A DNA stretch of 64,000 bases, taken from the NCBI GenBank assembly GCA_943735955.1, contig OX030957.1:9143844-9207843 (forward strand), in the 5' to 3' direction. The position numbers and the translations under genes are program-made. The notes beneath the pieces were generated by a model. It was not told the DNA's origin. It made no database searches and saw only the letters and a program-made list of their open reading frames with translations. The DNA comes from Piscicola geometra (taxonomy: Eukaryota; Annelida; Clitellata; Hirudinida; Piscicolidae). Below, one piece after another: positions 1-12,300 of this stretch (position 1 is its first letter; the number at the start of each line of letters is the position of its first letter).

Positions 1-969
1 TGCATTTAAAAAGAAATAGTTAATCTTTGCGGAGAACAAATAAAAGATCATATAGTAGGGGGAGGGGGGCAAAATCATCGATTTCAAAATTTCAATACGT
101 ACACTTAGGACATGATTAATACTAACAATACAGGAAGTTTGACACAAAAATTAATTTTTTCTGTCAAAAATAACCCCTTCCCCCAACCGCGATTGAAAAA
201 AACACACAAATTGAGAGATGATAAACCTTTTATTCGCTAGAAAAACATTTTTTTTCAAACATTTTAAAACTTTTTTGTATTTTATATATTAAAATTTTTG
301 TTCGTTAATACTTTCATTTATATAAAAAAATTTAAACTTCTTCATTTTCAGTGAAAGGATCATCTTTTGACTTCAACAGGCATAAAAGTTCTAGTCTTTT
401 TCGCTTCTTTCTATAAACCAGCTTTATTATTTTTTTTCTTAAACTTAGCTTTTTTCTTTACTCTAGTTAAGTTTTGACTGTTTTTGTTTGACCCGTTGCT
501 TTGAAGCCTCCGAAAGACGGGATCTGTCGATTTCTAGGCTGCTGGCTCATTTATAGGATGATGGCTCTACTGACTGCATTCAATTTACTAGTTTTTTAGT
601 CTATGGTTCACCCTACCACACTGCCTTTCCGTTCCAAGGTTGTGAACAAGAGTGTCATCGATTTTAGAAGTCTGCTCACTGATTGGGTACTTCATAGGTG
701 AGGCCTCTTCATCAATGTCCTAGTCTCTATTTTGCCTATCTAAAACCGTCTTGAGATGAGGCTGCATAAGAGAAATTAACTTGTAGATTTACTCCAGATG
801 CTTAATCGCTGCTTTTGACACCAGATGCACATCCAAGCATAAATACACCACCAGAACAACTTGAAATAGAGAGGTTCCATAACTTCTCTGACTAGACAGA
901 CTAGGCGATTGTTTATCTGTGGGTTCTGGCTTGAGAACTCAGTGAGATCACTGAAGTGGTGAATAAAAA
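1..969. other. AT-rich non-coding stretch
   Basis: I see no credible exon here. The sequence is AT-rich with scattered homopolymers and no ORF with protein-like composition. It could be intergenic or intronic to a gene outside the window. Confidence 0.5.
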
Positions 970-1000
970 ATGTCGTTGCCTTGGAAAAAACCCGAATTAT

Positions 1001-1315
1001 TAATTATACTACTTGCACATAATGAAACTGTAGTACATCATCTAATTAAAAATAATAAAATAATAATTATGACTCCTTTGGATGTGAGAAAAAACAACAA
1101 AACGTTATCTCCCAACTTTTTAACCATTCTTTTAGAAATCAGTTTTTTAATTATTATAATTGAATGAAGCAATTTTCAGAAACGAAACCAACATACAAAT
1201 GTGCTTAAAAGACGGATGCGTGAATAGAAAATTGTAAAAAAAATTATTTTATACGTCGCATAGCTATAAGTAAGCTCGTTCCATCTTAGAAACCGGTTCA
1301 TCTTGAGCAACCTCC
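1001..1315 (+). repeat. Interspersed repeat, copy 1 of 3
   Basis: This roughly 315-bp unit recurs at 13620-14114 (split by a SINE) and 55055-55373. All copies share the phrases 'acttgcacataatgaaactg', 'atcagttttt' and the ending 'gaaccggttcatcttgagca' plus 'acctcc'. Read on the minus strand, the end begins TAGGGGGAGG or a close variant, which suggests a DNA transposon terminus. I could not find a matching inverted end or a target duplication. The short ORF at 970-1167 lies in it and is not a gene. Confidence 0.6.
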
Positions 1316-1649
1316 TCCTACATTTATTTATTTCCATTCTATTATATAAAAGATGTTTGTATTTATTAATTTATGAATAGGCAAATGGATTTAAATCCGC
1401 ACTCATTTTCTAAAATGTTGTTATAGCCTTTTGGAAAACGAGACTGCAGATATTTCAGGAAATGAGCAGTTAAGCATCGATGTAACTATGAATGAAATAA
1501 CTTAGCGCTAAAAAATGTTAAGCAAAAACTGGAAAAAATTTAATAAAGATACATTTACTCTACTATTTAATTATTTTAGTTTTAATGGTTTCACTGCTGT
1601 TGATGACTTTTAATATATTTTAATGATTCTATTTCTTCAATTCTTAATA

Positions 1650-3240
1650 TCATTTTACCTTTAAACTTGTGCTCATGTCGTCTGCTGTCGAAACGGTCTC
1701 CGTGGTTCGACAGTGAATGTGCAACTCTGAAACGAGTTGCACGTAGACATGAGCGTATGTTTAGGACTCATAGTTCTTTCTATAATTATAACCTTTACTT
1801 GTCTTCTCTTTACCAATATAAATCTATATTATTCTCTAAGCCCTGTAATTATTTTAGAATTTCTATAGTCAACGCTTTTTCTTCAAAGAATCGTTGGCAA
1901 TCACTTTCGAAATTATTAAATAAAATCCTTCCACCTCCTTTATCTTTCTCTTCTCAAGATCATCATAATTATATAACAAGTAAAGTAAAAACAATAGGAT
2001 CTAGTTTTAACAATAATACCTCTATTCCTAACCCTAATAATTATATTAACAATAGTGAATTTAATTTTGTCAGATTTTCTTCAATTTCTCTACCTGACCT
2101 ATCCTTAATGTTTAATTCCATGTCTACATCTACCTGTTCTTTTGACATAATTCCAACTTATTTGATTAAAGAATTGTCTGATATTTTAACTCTATAATTA
2201 TTTTCATTGTTAATCTTTATCTCTCTACTTCTAAATTTCCGACTTTATACAAAGCTTCTGTTATCATACCAAATTTAAAAATAATTCTTTAAGCCCATCT
2301 CAAATTTCTAAATATAGACCTATTTCTGCTTTTGATACTAAAAAATGTTTTGTACTTGTCTGCTCAGATTATCCTGCCGCTTTTGATAACTGTTGACCAC
2401 TCATTACTACTATTATTACTCAGAAATAAGTTTAATATTAATGATTCTTTGTTTTTATGGATTAAGCCAAATTTATCTAATAGATCTGTTTATGTTTCTT
2501 TAAATCACTGTACCTCTACCCCATCTACTTACTCATATGGTGTTCCTCAAGGTTCTATTCTTGGTCCTTTGTTCTTTATTCTATACGTCTCTGAATTATC
2601 TTCTATCATTTCCTCTCATTCTCTCAACTCCCTATCTTATGCTGACGATTCACAGATATATGTCAACTTCGATATATCATCTTATAATATGTTGTCATCT
2701 ATATCTTCATGTCTATTATCGATTGAAAATTGGTCTAGCTCAAAGTGAATCCACTAACATTTTAACTTATATTTTTTTATAAAAATGGCAAACTAATTAA
2801 TGGTCCATGCAATTTTTCCACTAATACTATTGTTCCATATTCGTAGCTTAGAATGTATTTTTAACTCAAAATTAATATTATCAAACCAAATTCTATCAGT
2901 TACTAAATCTTGCTATTTTCCTTTCAGACGTATCAGACAATTATTACCTTACTTAGATAACCCTTTTTCAAAGATGTTAGTCCCTGCACTTGTTTTATCT
3001 CGAATTGACTATTGTAACTCACTCTATTATAATTTACCTGGAAGTACTTTAAACCATTAAATAAAGTATTTAATTATGCAGCTAGAGTTGTTAGCCGAAC
3101 TCTTATTTATCACGACATTAAACCCTCTCTCATCTTATTAAATTGGCTCTCCATCAAATTTAGGATTATATTTAAAATGTGTGTTTTCATGTTTAAATTA
3201 AAAAACTCCCCAGTATCTTCAATATACCTTAAATAATTAA
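1650..3240 (+). mobile_element. Degenerate CR1/L2-like LINE, reverse transcriptase fragment
   Basis: Fragments of a non-LTR reverse transcriptase follow each other on the plus strand in three frames. Near 2540 the fingers/palm motif GVPQGSILGPLFF is visible. Near 2640 the catalytic YADD box (SYADDSQIY) follows. Near 2985 comes the thumb-side motif PALVLSRIDYCNSLYYNLPG, typical of CR1/L2/Jockey-group LINEs. A piece upstream (1667-2197) reads like the linker between endonuclease and RT, with SPWFDSEC. Frameshifts and stops break the ORF, so this is a dead, truncated copy. It differs from the LINE family at 18.2 and 37.1 kb. Confidence 0.85.
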
Positions 3241-4154
3241 TATCTCACATTTATATTAATATATGTTTTGCAATTTAATTATATATAAAAAAATTGTTAA
3301 ATTTTAAAAGAAGTTTGATGGAGGCTATTGTTATTTCAGTTTTAAAAAAATAAATTTATTTACCATTTTCAATCATTCCGCGTTTCGTTATTTAATCTGT
3401 AGAAGTTGTGAGCAGCTATGCCAAGTTGTTTTGAAAGAACTTTCTAGCCTGAAAACAATAAAATTTAAACAAATATTTGCGACAAAATTCATTACAGTTT
3501 TGAAAAACTTTAATAATTATTTCTTTGTAAAGATATTCAAGTGAACTTTTCAGATTATTTGGAATGTAGAGTTCAACCTATGGTAGAATTTTATTACTGC
3601 CAAGCAAACATAAGTACCCGTTGCTGAGGACAATGTGGTCAATAATGTTCACAAACTTTAAATGCGATTTTCTCTAATTGAGAATCTGAAAAAAGCGCGA
3701 CTTAAAATTTCTGTAGTCTGGCAAGGAATGAGCTGTCAGAAAAGAAAAAAACTGTTTTAGAAAGCTGAGAATGAGCTGTATCTGAATACATTAATAACTC
3801 GTTTATTTTTATTTTCGAACATGTGACTGGTTTTGTGGTGCAGGGTCACATATTATGTAAATGAAGATTTATTTCTATATATTATGTAAATAAACTTTTT
3901 TCTTCATATTACATTTTTTAATGAATAAAAAGCATTTTAGTCTTGTCTTTGTGATGCGAACATTTTTTAATTAAATTATTAAAATATTAGTTGTCCCCCT
4001 TTAATTCAGGACTGGATACGCCCATGAACCTTTTGAAATCGTTAACATGTAATTTCTACGAACAACTTTTGATCGGTTTTCTTCAAAACAGTTTTTAAGA
4101 ATGAGCTACGCTCAAGTAACCTAGCATTTGAATGTGGCAGAGCACGCTTACTAA
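3241..4154. other. AT-rich non-coding stretch
   Basis: No exon or RNA gene recognised. Composition is AT-rich, with short imperfect duplications around 3850-3900 ('atattatgtaaat'). Confidence 0.45.
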
Positions 4155-4264
4155 GTGATTCAGATTCTTTATTTCAACTTGCTTGTGAAACTAGGTGACG
4201 GTGATGCCTGCCATTCTTCCGCGGCCACTTCAGCAGTTGATAAAATTTCCAAAGTGAAGATGCT

Positions 4265-4345
4265 GAACCCCGATGGTTTAATGGTTGAGAAACCGACTCC
4301 TTACTCCGAACATCGTGAGTTCGATTCCTGCCATCACCTAGTAGC
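4265..4345 (+). repeat. tRNA-like segment, probable SINE head or tRNA pseudogene
   Basis: The segment has the internal-promoter layout of a tRNA. A degenerate A-box-like stretch (ATGGTTTAATGGTTGAG) lies about 45 bases before a good B box (GAGTTCGATTCC), and the ends GATGG...CCATC can pair as a short acceptor stem. The anticodon arm is not convincing, so this is unlikely to be a working tRNA. tRNA-derived SINE heads look like this. Confidence 0.45.
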
Positions 4346-4418
4346 TAGCGGAAAAACTGTGAAATGTGCCAAGAGCAGAGTAAAAGCGAGAAAAAAATAT
4401 ATATTTCAAAGGTGTTGA

Positions 4419-5120
4419 ACACAAAAATATGATAAACAATGAACTTTTTTTCACATATTTTTTAACCTTGTTTTTTTCCTAATTTTTCGGACATTGAAAG
4501 ACGAACTCAAAAAGTAAAAAACGGTAATTTTTTTATACAAAATGTTAGAATATCAACATAATTTAGAAATTCTGCACTATTAATTTATTTTAAACTATTT
4601 TTATTTAAAGGCTCAATATTATCAATTTAAATCGACATTTGTATTGCTATTACTAGCCTAAAACACAAAAACCTTGCCAATAATTCAATTTGAACAATTT
4701 GCGCAAAGCAACAAATTTCATTGAAACCCTTTTATACGCAACTCACTTTGAATTACCTCCATAGTTATTCATCCGTACGGTTTCTTCGTTCTCTTGAGTA
4801 GCGAAACCGTCAGACGTTTGGAAAGAACAACGAAACGCGTGTTGCGTAGGAATGAAAAAAAAGTGAGAAAAAAACAAACATGAAATTGGTTTCCCGGCCA
4901 AAAAACCGAAAATTTTCTTTTAATGAACAATGTACGCAAATTATATATCAGAAAGAAACTCGTTCGAATTGGCTGTTCGAGCTTAATTTTATTTCCATAA
5001 AAAAATCAAATGCAACTAAAATGAAATATAAAATACAGACTACTTAAACAATAATTAACTTGTCGATGTCGGTTCTTGGCGAGCGTAAGGCCAAGAAGGC
5101 ACACCGCATTAAGCATCCAG
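4419..5120. other. AT-rich non-coding stretch downstream of the RRM gene
   Basis: No exon recognised. It lies beyond the 3' end of the minus-strand RRM gene and may hold part of its 3' UTR. Confidence 0.4.
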
Positions 5121-5123
5121 CCA

Positions 5124-5318
<195 letters not shown>

Positions 5319-5324
5319 TGGAGA

Positions 5325-8300
5325 CTACTCGGTGACGATCACTCGAACGAGGTGTAGCCTGCATTCGGGGGTGCGTGGAAGCGAGGGCGCGGGAAGGGGG
5401 GCGGTGGGTGCCGGAAGACTTTCCCGCTGTTTAGCACGCCCGGTGGTGGCAAGTTCGGGTACATAACAGGCGCCGTTTCCAGTTTCAATCTACGGAGGCA
5501 GGTTGGTAGACTGCGTTAGAGCAGATGCACGCAGGCGTGATGATGATGATGATGCATGATGATACATGATGATTATGATGCATTCATGACATTCAAGCAA
5601 TTCCAATGCATTCACAAGAAACAGCAACTTACGGTACGGGCTGGAATTGGTTGTTGGGCGGTGGTGGTGGTGGAGGCCTGAAGAAAGCACCACCAGCACC
5701 CTCCCCCTCTTGCTCCTCCTCCTCTTCCTCATCACCTTCATAGTACTCCAGATTCAACGACTGTTGCACCAGCGGGTCCTTGGCGTATCGGTCAAACGCC
5801 TCAGGGTCTCTCAAATACAACTCCAACAACTCCTTAGCGAACGAATCTCCATTGGACGCCTGTGGCCTCGGAGGCGGACGCGGCAGTGGCGGCATGAAGG
5901 GCGGTCGAGGCGGTGGGAACCTGGAACCACCATCGAACATACCGCCCCTGCCCGGCATCCTGCCCATCGGACCACTCATTCCCATCTTCCTGGGCACCTT
6001 GTAGGGATCGTAGCGGAGGGCCGGTGGTATCACTCCCCTCGTTGGACCCACCCCGAAACCCGCGTCCCAACCCCCTGAGTAATTCTCGTCGTAACTGTTG
6101 TGGGTGGGTGTTTGTGTGTGTGTGGGTAGATAGGTGTGTGTTTGTATATATGTATGTGTGAATGTGTTTAATATTGAACACAAGCTCAACTCACACACAC
6201 ATACTCACACCCACACACACACACCCACACATACACACACACAAAAACACACACACACACACACGCATCCAAGCACACTCACTTCTCTTCGTCTTCGAAC
6301 ATCTTCGTGCTCCTGCCTTGTGTGTTCACAGTAGACAACTGCAACAAGCATTTAAGTCATTGATCAATTGGATTGGAAACTAACCACAAGATAATTATCA
6401 CTTATAATAACTATTATTATAACTATAATTGAAATCGAAACTAATGATAATTAGCATTTATATTATAATTGAAATGAAAACTTATGATAATTAACATTTA
6501 TATTATAATTATATTCATCTGCTCAAACGATAATTAAACAGAAATTATTCGAGATCAATATAAAATAATACGAGATCATAATCATGATCGGGAGTAAAAG
6601 CTGCTGGGATCATAATCAGGAGTAAAAGCTGCTGGGATCATAATCAAGGCACCTCAACATTGAGTACTTTTCCATTCAGGGTGTATCCTCGCAGCTCAGA
6701 GATGGCTTTGAGAGCCTCTTTCTGGTTGGGCATGTGCTGTGGTGGTGGTGATGATGATGGTGCTGTGATGGTGGTGATGATGATGATGGTGCTGTGGTGG
6801 TGGTGGTGATGATGATGGTACTGTAGTGGGTGGTGATGGTGGTGATGATGATGATGGTGCTGCCATTGTGATGATGATAATGGTGGTGATGGTGCTGTGG
6901 TGGTGATGATGGTGAAGTGGTAGTGGGAGTGATAGTAGTGGTGATGTGGTTGGGGGAGTGATAGTGCTGTGGTGGTGGTGGTGATGTGAAGGTACTGTCA
7001 GTGAGTTTGATGAAAAAGCGCTATATAAATTTATTTGATTGATTGGTTCATTGGTAATGATACTGTGATAAAGGTGGTGCTTGGGCGAAAGGTTGAATAG
7101 GAAATTATTTATGAGTAAACAACTTGTGCAGTGTAAGTGTGCTTTTTAGCTCAATTGGATTTACGCTACGACGTTAATAATATTCATCATTGTATTGTAT
7201 TGCATTATAACTTAAATTAAAACCAATATATATAAAATATTAAATTAAAAACCACAATGAATAAACACAACACGGAATTGAAAAACCACTATGAAAATAT
7301 ACAACACTAAAATTAAAATCTAATATAAATAAAATACGGAATTGAAAAAACAAAATAAATAATTAAAACTTAAAAACCAAAATAGATAACTAAAATGTAA
7401 AATGCACAATAAATTATTAAATTTTAAAAACTTGGACCCACCACGAAGCCATATCCTCCACACACGTCAGCCTCGGCCACCTCGCCATACGCCTCGAACA
7501 GCACCCTCAAGTCTGCATTCTCCGTGCCCTCCTTGATGTTGCCCACAAAGATCTTCGTCAGACCAACCCTCTTTGGGATCCGTGGACCTCCCCTGTGTTG
7601 GGTTTGCAGCTGTTATGTTAGATTGAGACGTGAATTTTTTATATATAGATTGAGAGTTCTTTGAATTGAGAGGTTAGATAGAGAGTTGTGTTGAAAAAAG
7701 TTTTGAGTATTTCACAATTTTCATTAGTGTGTGATGCCATGATTTTTATGAAGATTATAGAATACAGTTTTTGAATTATGGTGGACTTAGTTAGACTTGA
7801 ATAACCAAACACTGAGTCGATCGCAAAACGCTGAATGATCAAATTGAAAGAAGAAATTAAAAAATAATTTCTAAAATTAAAAAAAAGAAAAGGTTCTTGC
7901 AAAAGAACCTCTCTGGAGTCCTGCACATTGTGGAGAGGGTGATGATTGGTGAAATGAAAGCATTATTTTTGATTATAAAGAAATTTTTAAATCATTGAAT
8001 TTGTGCTTTAAAATGTTGATAATTGAACAGATAAATTCAATTGAGAATGAGATCTCATGAAACTTTTATGAAGATTCATTTGATGGCAAACATATAATTC
8101 ATTGCACTGAATTTCAGTTCTTTTCTTTAAAAAAAATTTACTTAAATAATGAAAGACTTAAAGAAACCTACCCTCTGCCTGGACGCCTGAAACTGCCATG
8201 GCTTGGAGACCTTCGACCTGGCTCAGCCTTTGACCTCTTAAAGTTCAGAACTTGTTATAACTCTATTTTGAGAACTGAATGCGTTCATCAAAGATCAACA

Positions 8301-8712
8301 AAAACACAAGATTTGATAAAAAAGTATAGAATCTAACCTGGACACAGATGGGTGTGCCTGCATAGAAAAAGCCATTTAGGTTTTCAACGGCTGATGATGC
8401 GCCTGCTTCATCTAACATGTGCTGTGTTCCAAAAATATGAGTCATGTTAGCCAAAGTAGTATGAATTTTAATTTTTTTTACACTAGTTAATTCAAAAGTT
8501 ATAAACTTCAAAAAAAATTATCTAATAATTTATTTTACGCAACAAAAAAACTAGTTTGAAAAATTAATAAATTGGTTTCAATTTATAACCACAAAAGCAT
8601 ATTTGTTGAGAATGCTGCATTCGGTGACTTTTCCGTACTGCGAGAACAGCTCTTCGAGAGTTTCCTTGGCAGCATCTTTACTCAAATTACCAACAAATAT
8701 TTTAACCGGCAT
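5325..8712 (-). CDS. Tandem-RRM RNA-binding protein (RBM4/RBM14/Lark-like)
   Basis: Eight exons (minus strand): 8590-8712, 8338-8421, 8172-8236, 7442-7592, 6653-6736, 6283-6338, 5633-6094 and, less surely, 5325-5358; about 352 residues. The start ATG at 8712 opens directly into RRM1: RNP2 KIFVGN at residues 4-9, RNP1-like KYAFVHM around 37-43. An Arg/Ser/Gly linker follows. RRM2 has KIFVGN near 104 and GYGFVHM near 137. After RRM2 comes NVELS, as in RBM14, then an acidic stretch, a Pro/Arg/Gly/Met-rich region, the segment SFAKELLELYLRDPEAFDRY and a poly-Glu run with polyproline. Family members bind single-stranded RNA and act in splicing and translation control in the nucleus. The zinc knuckle of RBM4/Lark is not seen. 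Frames join cleanly at every junction; only the last exon is a guess. The exact orthologue is unclear. Confidence 0.88.
6095..6282 (-). other. Intron with GU-rich 5' end and AC-rich 3' end
   Basis: This 188-base intron of the RRM gene begins GTGAGTGTG and runs into a (GT)n tract. On the sense strand it ends in CA-rich sequence running straight into the AACAG acceptor. The two halves are complementary, so the RNA can fold into a long GU/AC hairpin that brings both splice sites together. There is no ordinary polypyrimidine tract before the acceptor. Confidence 0.75.
6737..6990 (-). repeat. Degenerate CAC/ATC trinucleotide repeat upstream of an acceptor
   Basis: On the sense (minus) strand of the RRM gene this is a run of CACCACCAC and CATCATCATC units ending exactly at the CACAG acceptor of the exon at 6653-6736. 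It replaces a normal pyrimidine tract with C/A-rich sequence. Confidence 0.8.
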
Positions 8713-11235
8713 TTTATAATTTGAATTTTTAAAATTCTGAATGAAAGTCTATAATAAAGTATCAATTGCGATCATCGATTTCTAATGCTTGTAGAATCAA
8801 ATAAAATGAAGTAGCCGATACAGCTAATCAACAACTTTGTAGGTACTTATTTAAACGAGTATTTTTGTCATTCTTCCCATTTAATAATGCATTAAAACAA
8901 AATTAATGGGATTTTTTTTTCATTTAATTAATTTTAACAAATGAAAGTTTTAAATAAGAGTTACAAGGGTACCCGGGTACCGAAGTTTTGGATCTTTGAA
9001 AAAAAAATTATTCAAAATGTGCGAATGTATTAGTATTTAACGAAAAAAATAATTTTAATATAGTTTTAGACAAATGCATGATGATGTAAAAAAAATTATT
9101 GGAGAGGGTCGTTATTGTTAATAAATAATAAATAGTATTATTAAAGAAGATTATGGCTTGATTGAGCTTGAAGGACACTAGCAGGGCCGCAACCAGCAAA
9201 AATGCTGAAGGGGTGCTCTAATTTTGTTGAAAAAGTTTTAATTGCCCAACTCATTTACCGCCGCTGCTGCGTTTTTGCAGCATCAATTTTTATAATCTTT
9301 TGTTGTTTTAATACCGAGTTTTATTCAAATATTTTTTTTAATATGATATCATATGATATTAAATAGGTCTAGTAATTTATTATAATATTTATTATAAAAA
9401 TAAAAAAATTATAATTCAAATGTTAATGTATCATGAAATTTATACAAACTTTGTTGTTGATTTTAATATTTTGACGAAAAATTCCAAACCGCAAATGCAT
9501 TACACTTGAAGTTTTATTGAAGAAAAGATCATTTTTCACCTCTCACAGATTGGTTATAAAATTAAAATTCGTTGTCACTGACGCCTTTGCAACAGCACGT
9601 CAGTTTATGAGTGTGCTGTTGTTATTCACGTTACATATTTTGCTTTGTTGTGATTAAAATAATAATTATTGTTATAATAACGAATAAAATAAGTTGAAAT
9701 ACAATTTTTAGCGAACTATTTGTAATTGAAATGTATTTCTGTTTTAAAAAGTACAAAAATTAATTTCATATGATTTGATTTTTTTTGATTTTTCATATGA
9801 GACCCTAAACAGTCTATATTTTGTTAAAATATTTAGTTTAAAGAACATTTTGATGTGTTAACACATGAAAATTCTCAATGGTTAAATCTTGTGGGGCGTT
9901 CAGATAGGCCACAGAACAAAATTGATTTTTGCCTTTCTGCGTTGTTCTACCTTTACTATTTCGTGGTGGGAAGAATTTACATATGATAAGTGTATAGATA
10001 TAGGAGTGTAATTCTGGTCTAATGCTGTTCTGTTCTGTTTTTCTCATAATTTGTGACATGTTAGTATTATTTTAGTGGCATCTCTATGTTCTGTGTTGAT
10101 ATGTGTTGTATATATATTGTTTCGTGAGATAAAAGCTTGATGGTCATCCAGAGAAGTTATTTTGTCCTATGGCATATTGAAAAACCCTCTTACCCCCACC
10201 ACCACCAAAAAAACTTTTCGATTTTCGAAAAATTACGAGACCTTCGAATTGTTCTCAGGGGTGGGGGATTGAGCCACTGGACACTAGGGTAAACCAACCG
10301 CAACAACTTGGCAAAAACTTTTTTGCAAATCCTGTTGTACCTTTAACACCGGTGCCAAGAGGACTCAGAAATTGGTGATAATGGTTTTGTGGGAATGATG
10401 ATGATGTTGATGACTTGAAAAAATTATCTCTCTTAATATAAAGTATTTTTTCTTCTTTTTGTAAATTTCTTTCAAGTTTATAATTTGGGATTGAAAAAAT
10501 TATTTAACTTTACTTTAAAATTTTAGTCTTTTTGAGAAAGTCCCGATAAGAAAGGCTTCACCCAAGCTACAAGTTCTAATGAAAATAATGAAAAATTAGC
10601 GGAATCAAGTAATTCAGTCCCACCCCAGCATCCATTCAGCCCAAAAAAAGAACCAATTTCGACCCCAGCATCCATTCAGTCCAAACAAGAAATTCCCCCA
10701 CCCGCATGCACTTTACATCAACTCCAAGAAAATCCATCTGGCAAAAAAAGTCATTCTTCTCTTAGGGCAAAAAAAAAACGGATTTCAAAGACGTGGAAAT
10801 CTCTTTAACCCGTTTCAAAACTTTGCCAAATGTTGCTTATAAGTTCGTTTAAAGGTTCAAAGGCCGAATGGCCGCATATTAAAATTGTATCGGGTTCTAA
10901 ATAAGGAGAGCTCAACCACCTATTGTTTCACAAAACCTTGTACTTTGCCATAATGCGATTTTTAATTTACTCAATCAACTACTTTACACTGTTAAACACC
11001 TCATTACCTCTTCTAATAAACCTGAAATGTATTCAAAATATTTATAATCTAAATTAGAATATAATTCAATGTTTTTTTAAAAGCTTCATTCAAAAAATTA
11101 AAATTTAAATATTTAACGTTTTATAAAAATTAATAAAAATTCACATTTACATTCAAACAAGTATATCAAGTCTTACATAATTTTCAACTGTTTTGAAAGT
11201 CAACTGTTCAATAATCTACAAAATCAGTGCTAAAA
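8713..11235. other. Intergenic region 5' of the RRM gene
   Basis: About 2.5 kb without a convincing exon. The right part should contain the promoter of the minus-strand RRM gene just above 8712, but I see no clear TATA box. A palindromic GGGTACCCGGGTACC lies near 8967. The phrase 'cgattttcgaaaaattacga' near 10218 has a diverged relative near 43812, so part of this is repeat-derived. Confidence 0.4.
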
Positions 11236-12061
11236 TTAAGGCATCCGATCTCTCTTTCCTTCGCATGAACCTGTTGAGACGCAAGTCCTGTGGCGGGTTG
11301 TTGCCTCTGACACCCCTGAACAATGCAACAGTTTCATCCAGCTCCTCCTTCTTAACAACAACATCTCTCTGTTGCCCCTATCAATGTTGTTTTTGTTGTT
11401 GTTGTTGCCAGCAGCCTGGACGTCGTTGAAGTTGAGAGTGTTCACTTGGTTTTCTTTGTTTTCAGAACGCGTGTTTTGGCTTGAGGTTAAGCAGGACGAT
11501 GATGATGAAGAGGAAGATGATGACTCCTTCTCCATTTTCCTCTCGTACCTTTGAAGGCGCACATCGCGATTGTGGAGCTGTGCAATGAGTGAAGATGAAG
11601 ATGAACTAAAAAAGAAAAATATATATAAAATGAATAATGGGCGGAAAAAAGATAAACTTCTGAAAAAATAACTGAAACAAACATCGATTTTAATATCGGT
11701 CAGTTGCTTCTCCCTTGTGTTGAGAAGCTTCTTGAGAGAGAGGATTTCCTTCTTGTTGGAATTTCTTTCCATCAGCATCGATCTGCGCTCTTTCTCTAGC
11801 TTCTGTAAAAAAAATTGAAATTTATGCGCCCTTTCTGAACATTTGATGGCCCTCAAATGTTGTTAATAATTGGTTTTAGTCGTAAGGGAATTGTAAAACT
11901 TGTTGAAACTGCAGATAGACCAGGAGGAAGGCGGAGGATGAAGAGGCGGGTGGGGACTGTTCTTCTGGAGGTGAGTGCTGGTTCAGGAGCTGTTCCTCCA
12001 AAGACATGATGGTGTCCTTCTGACCCAGGAGGATTTTTTCTCTCTGCATCACCTCGTCCTG
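11236..12061 (-). CDS. Coiled-coil protein, C-terminal exons
   Basis: Three minus-strand exons join in phase 0: 11921-12061, 11683-11802 and 11236-11577. The product begins QDEVMQREKILLGQ and is heptad-rich (KDTIMSLEEQLL, then EKERRSMLMERN, ILSLKKLLNTREKQL, RDVRLQRYERKMEK), followed by a poly-Ser run and an Asn-rich tail. This is a long coiled coil of the kind found in kinesin tails, centrosomal and golgin proteins. I cannot name the family. The 5' exons lie at higher coordinates and were not found. The 3' end is ambiguous: an alternative frame from about 11355 reads KEELDETVALFRGVRGNN and looks at least as protein-like as the simple read-through ending at 11236. Confidence 0.6.
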
Positions 12062-12141
12062 CTATGACATTATATCTAGCGGTATGCCTCATCTCATTCA
12101 GAGCTCAAAGTAAAAATATATATAGACATATGGCACACGGT

Positions 12142-12300
12142 AAACGGATAAAAAGTCTTCCGGATAAAAAGTTTTCCAGATAAAAAGTCTTCCGGATAAA
12201 AAGTCTTCCGGATAAAAAGTCTTCCGGATAAAAAGTCTTCCGGATAAAAAGTCTTCCGGATAAAAAGTCGTCAGAACAAAAAGTCTTCAGGATAAAAATG
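12142..12300. repeat. 16-bp minisatellite
   Basis: About ten tandem copies of a unit close to CTTCCGGATAAAAAGT, decaying at both ends and followed by a short (TA)n run at 12299-12320. Confidence 0.9.

Noticed and set aside
4265..4345. Functional tRNA gene
   Set aside because: B box is good, but the A box is degenerate and the anticodon arm does not fold convincingly; a SINE head or pseudogene fits better.
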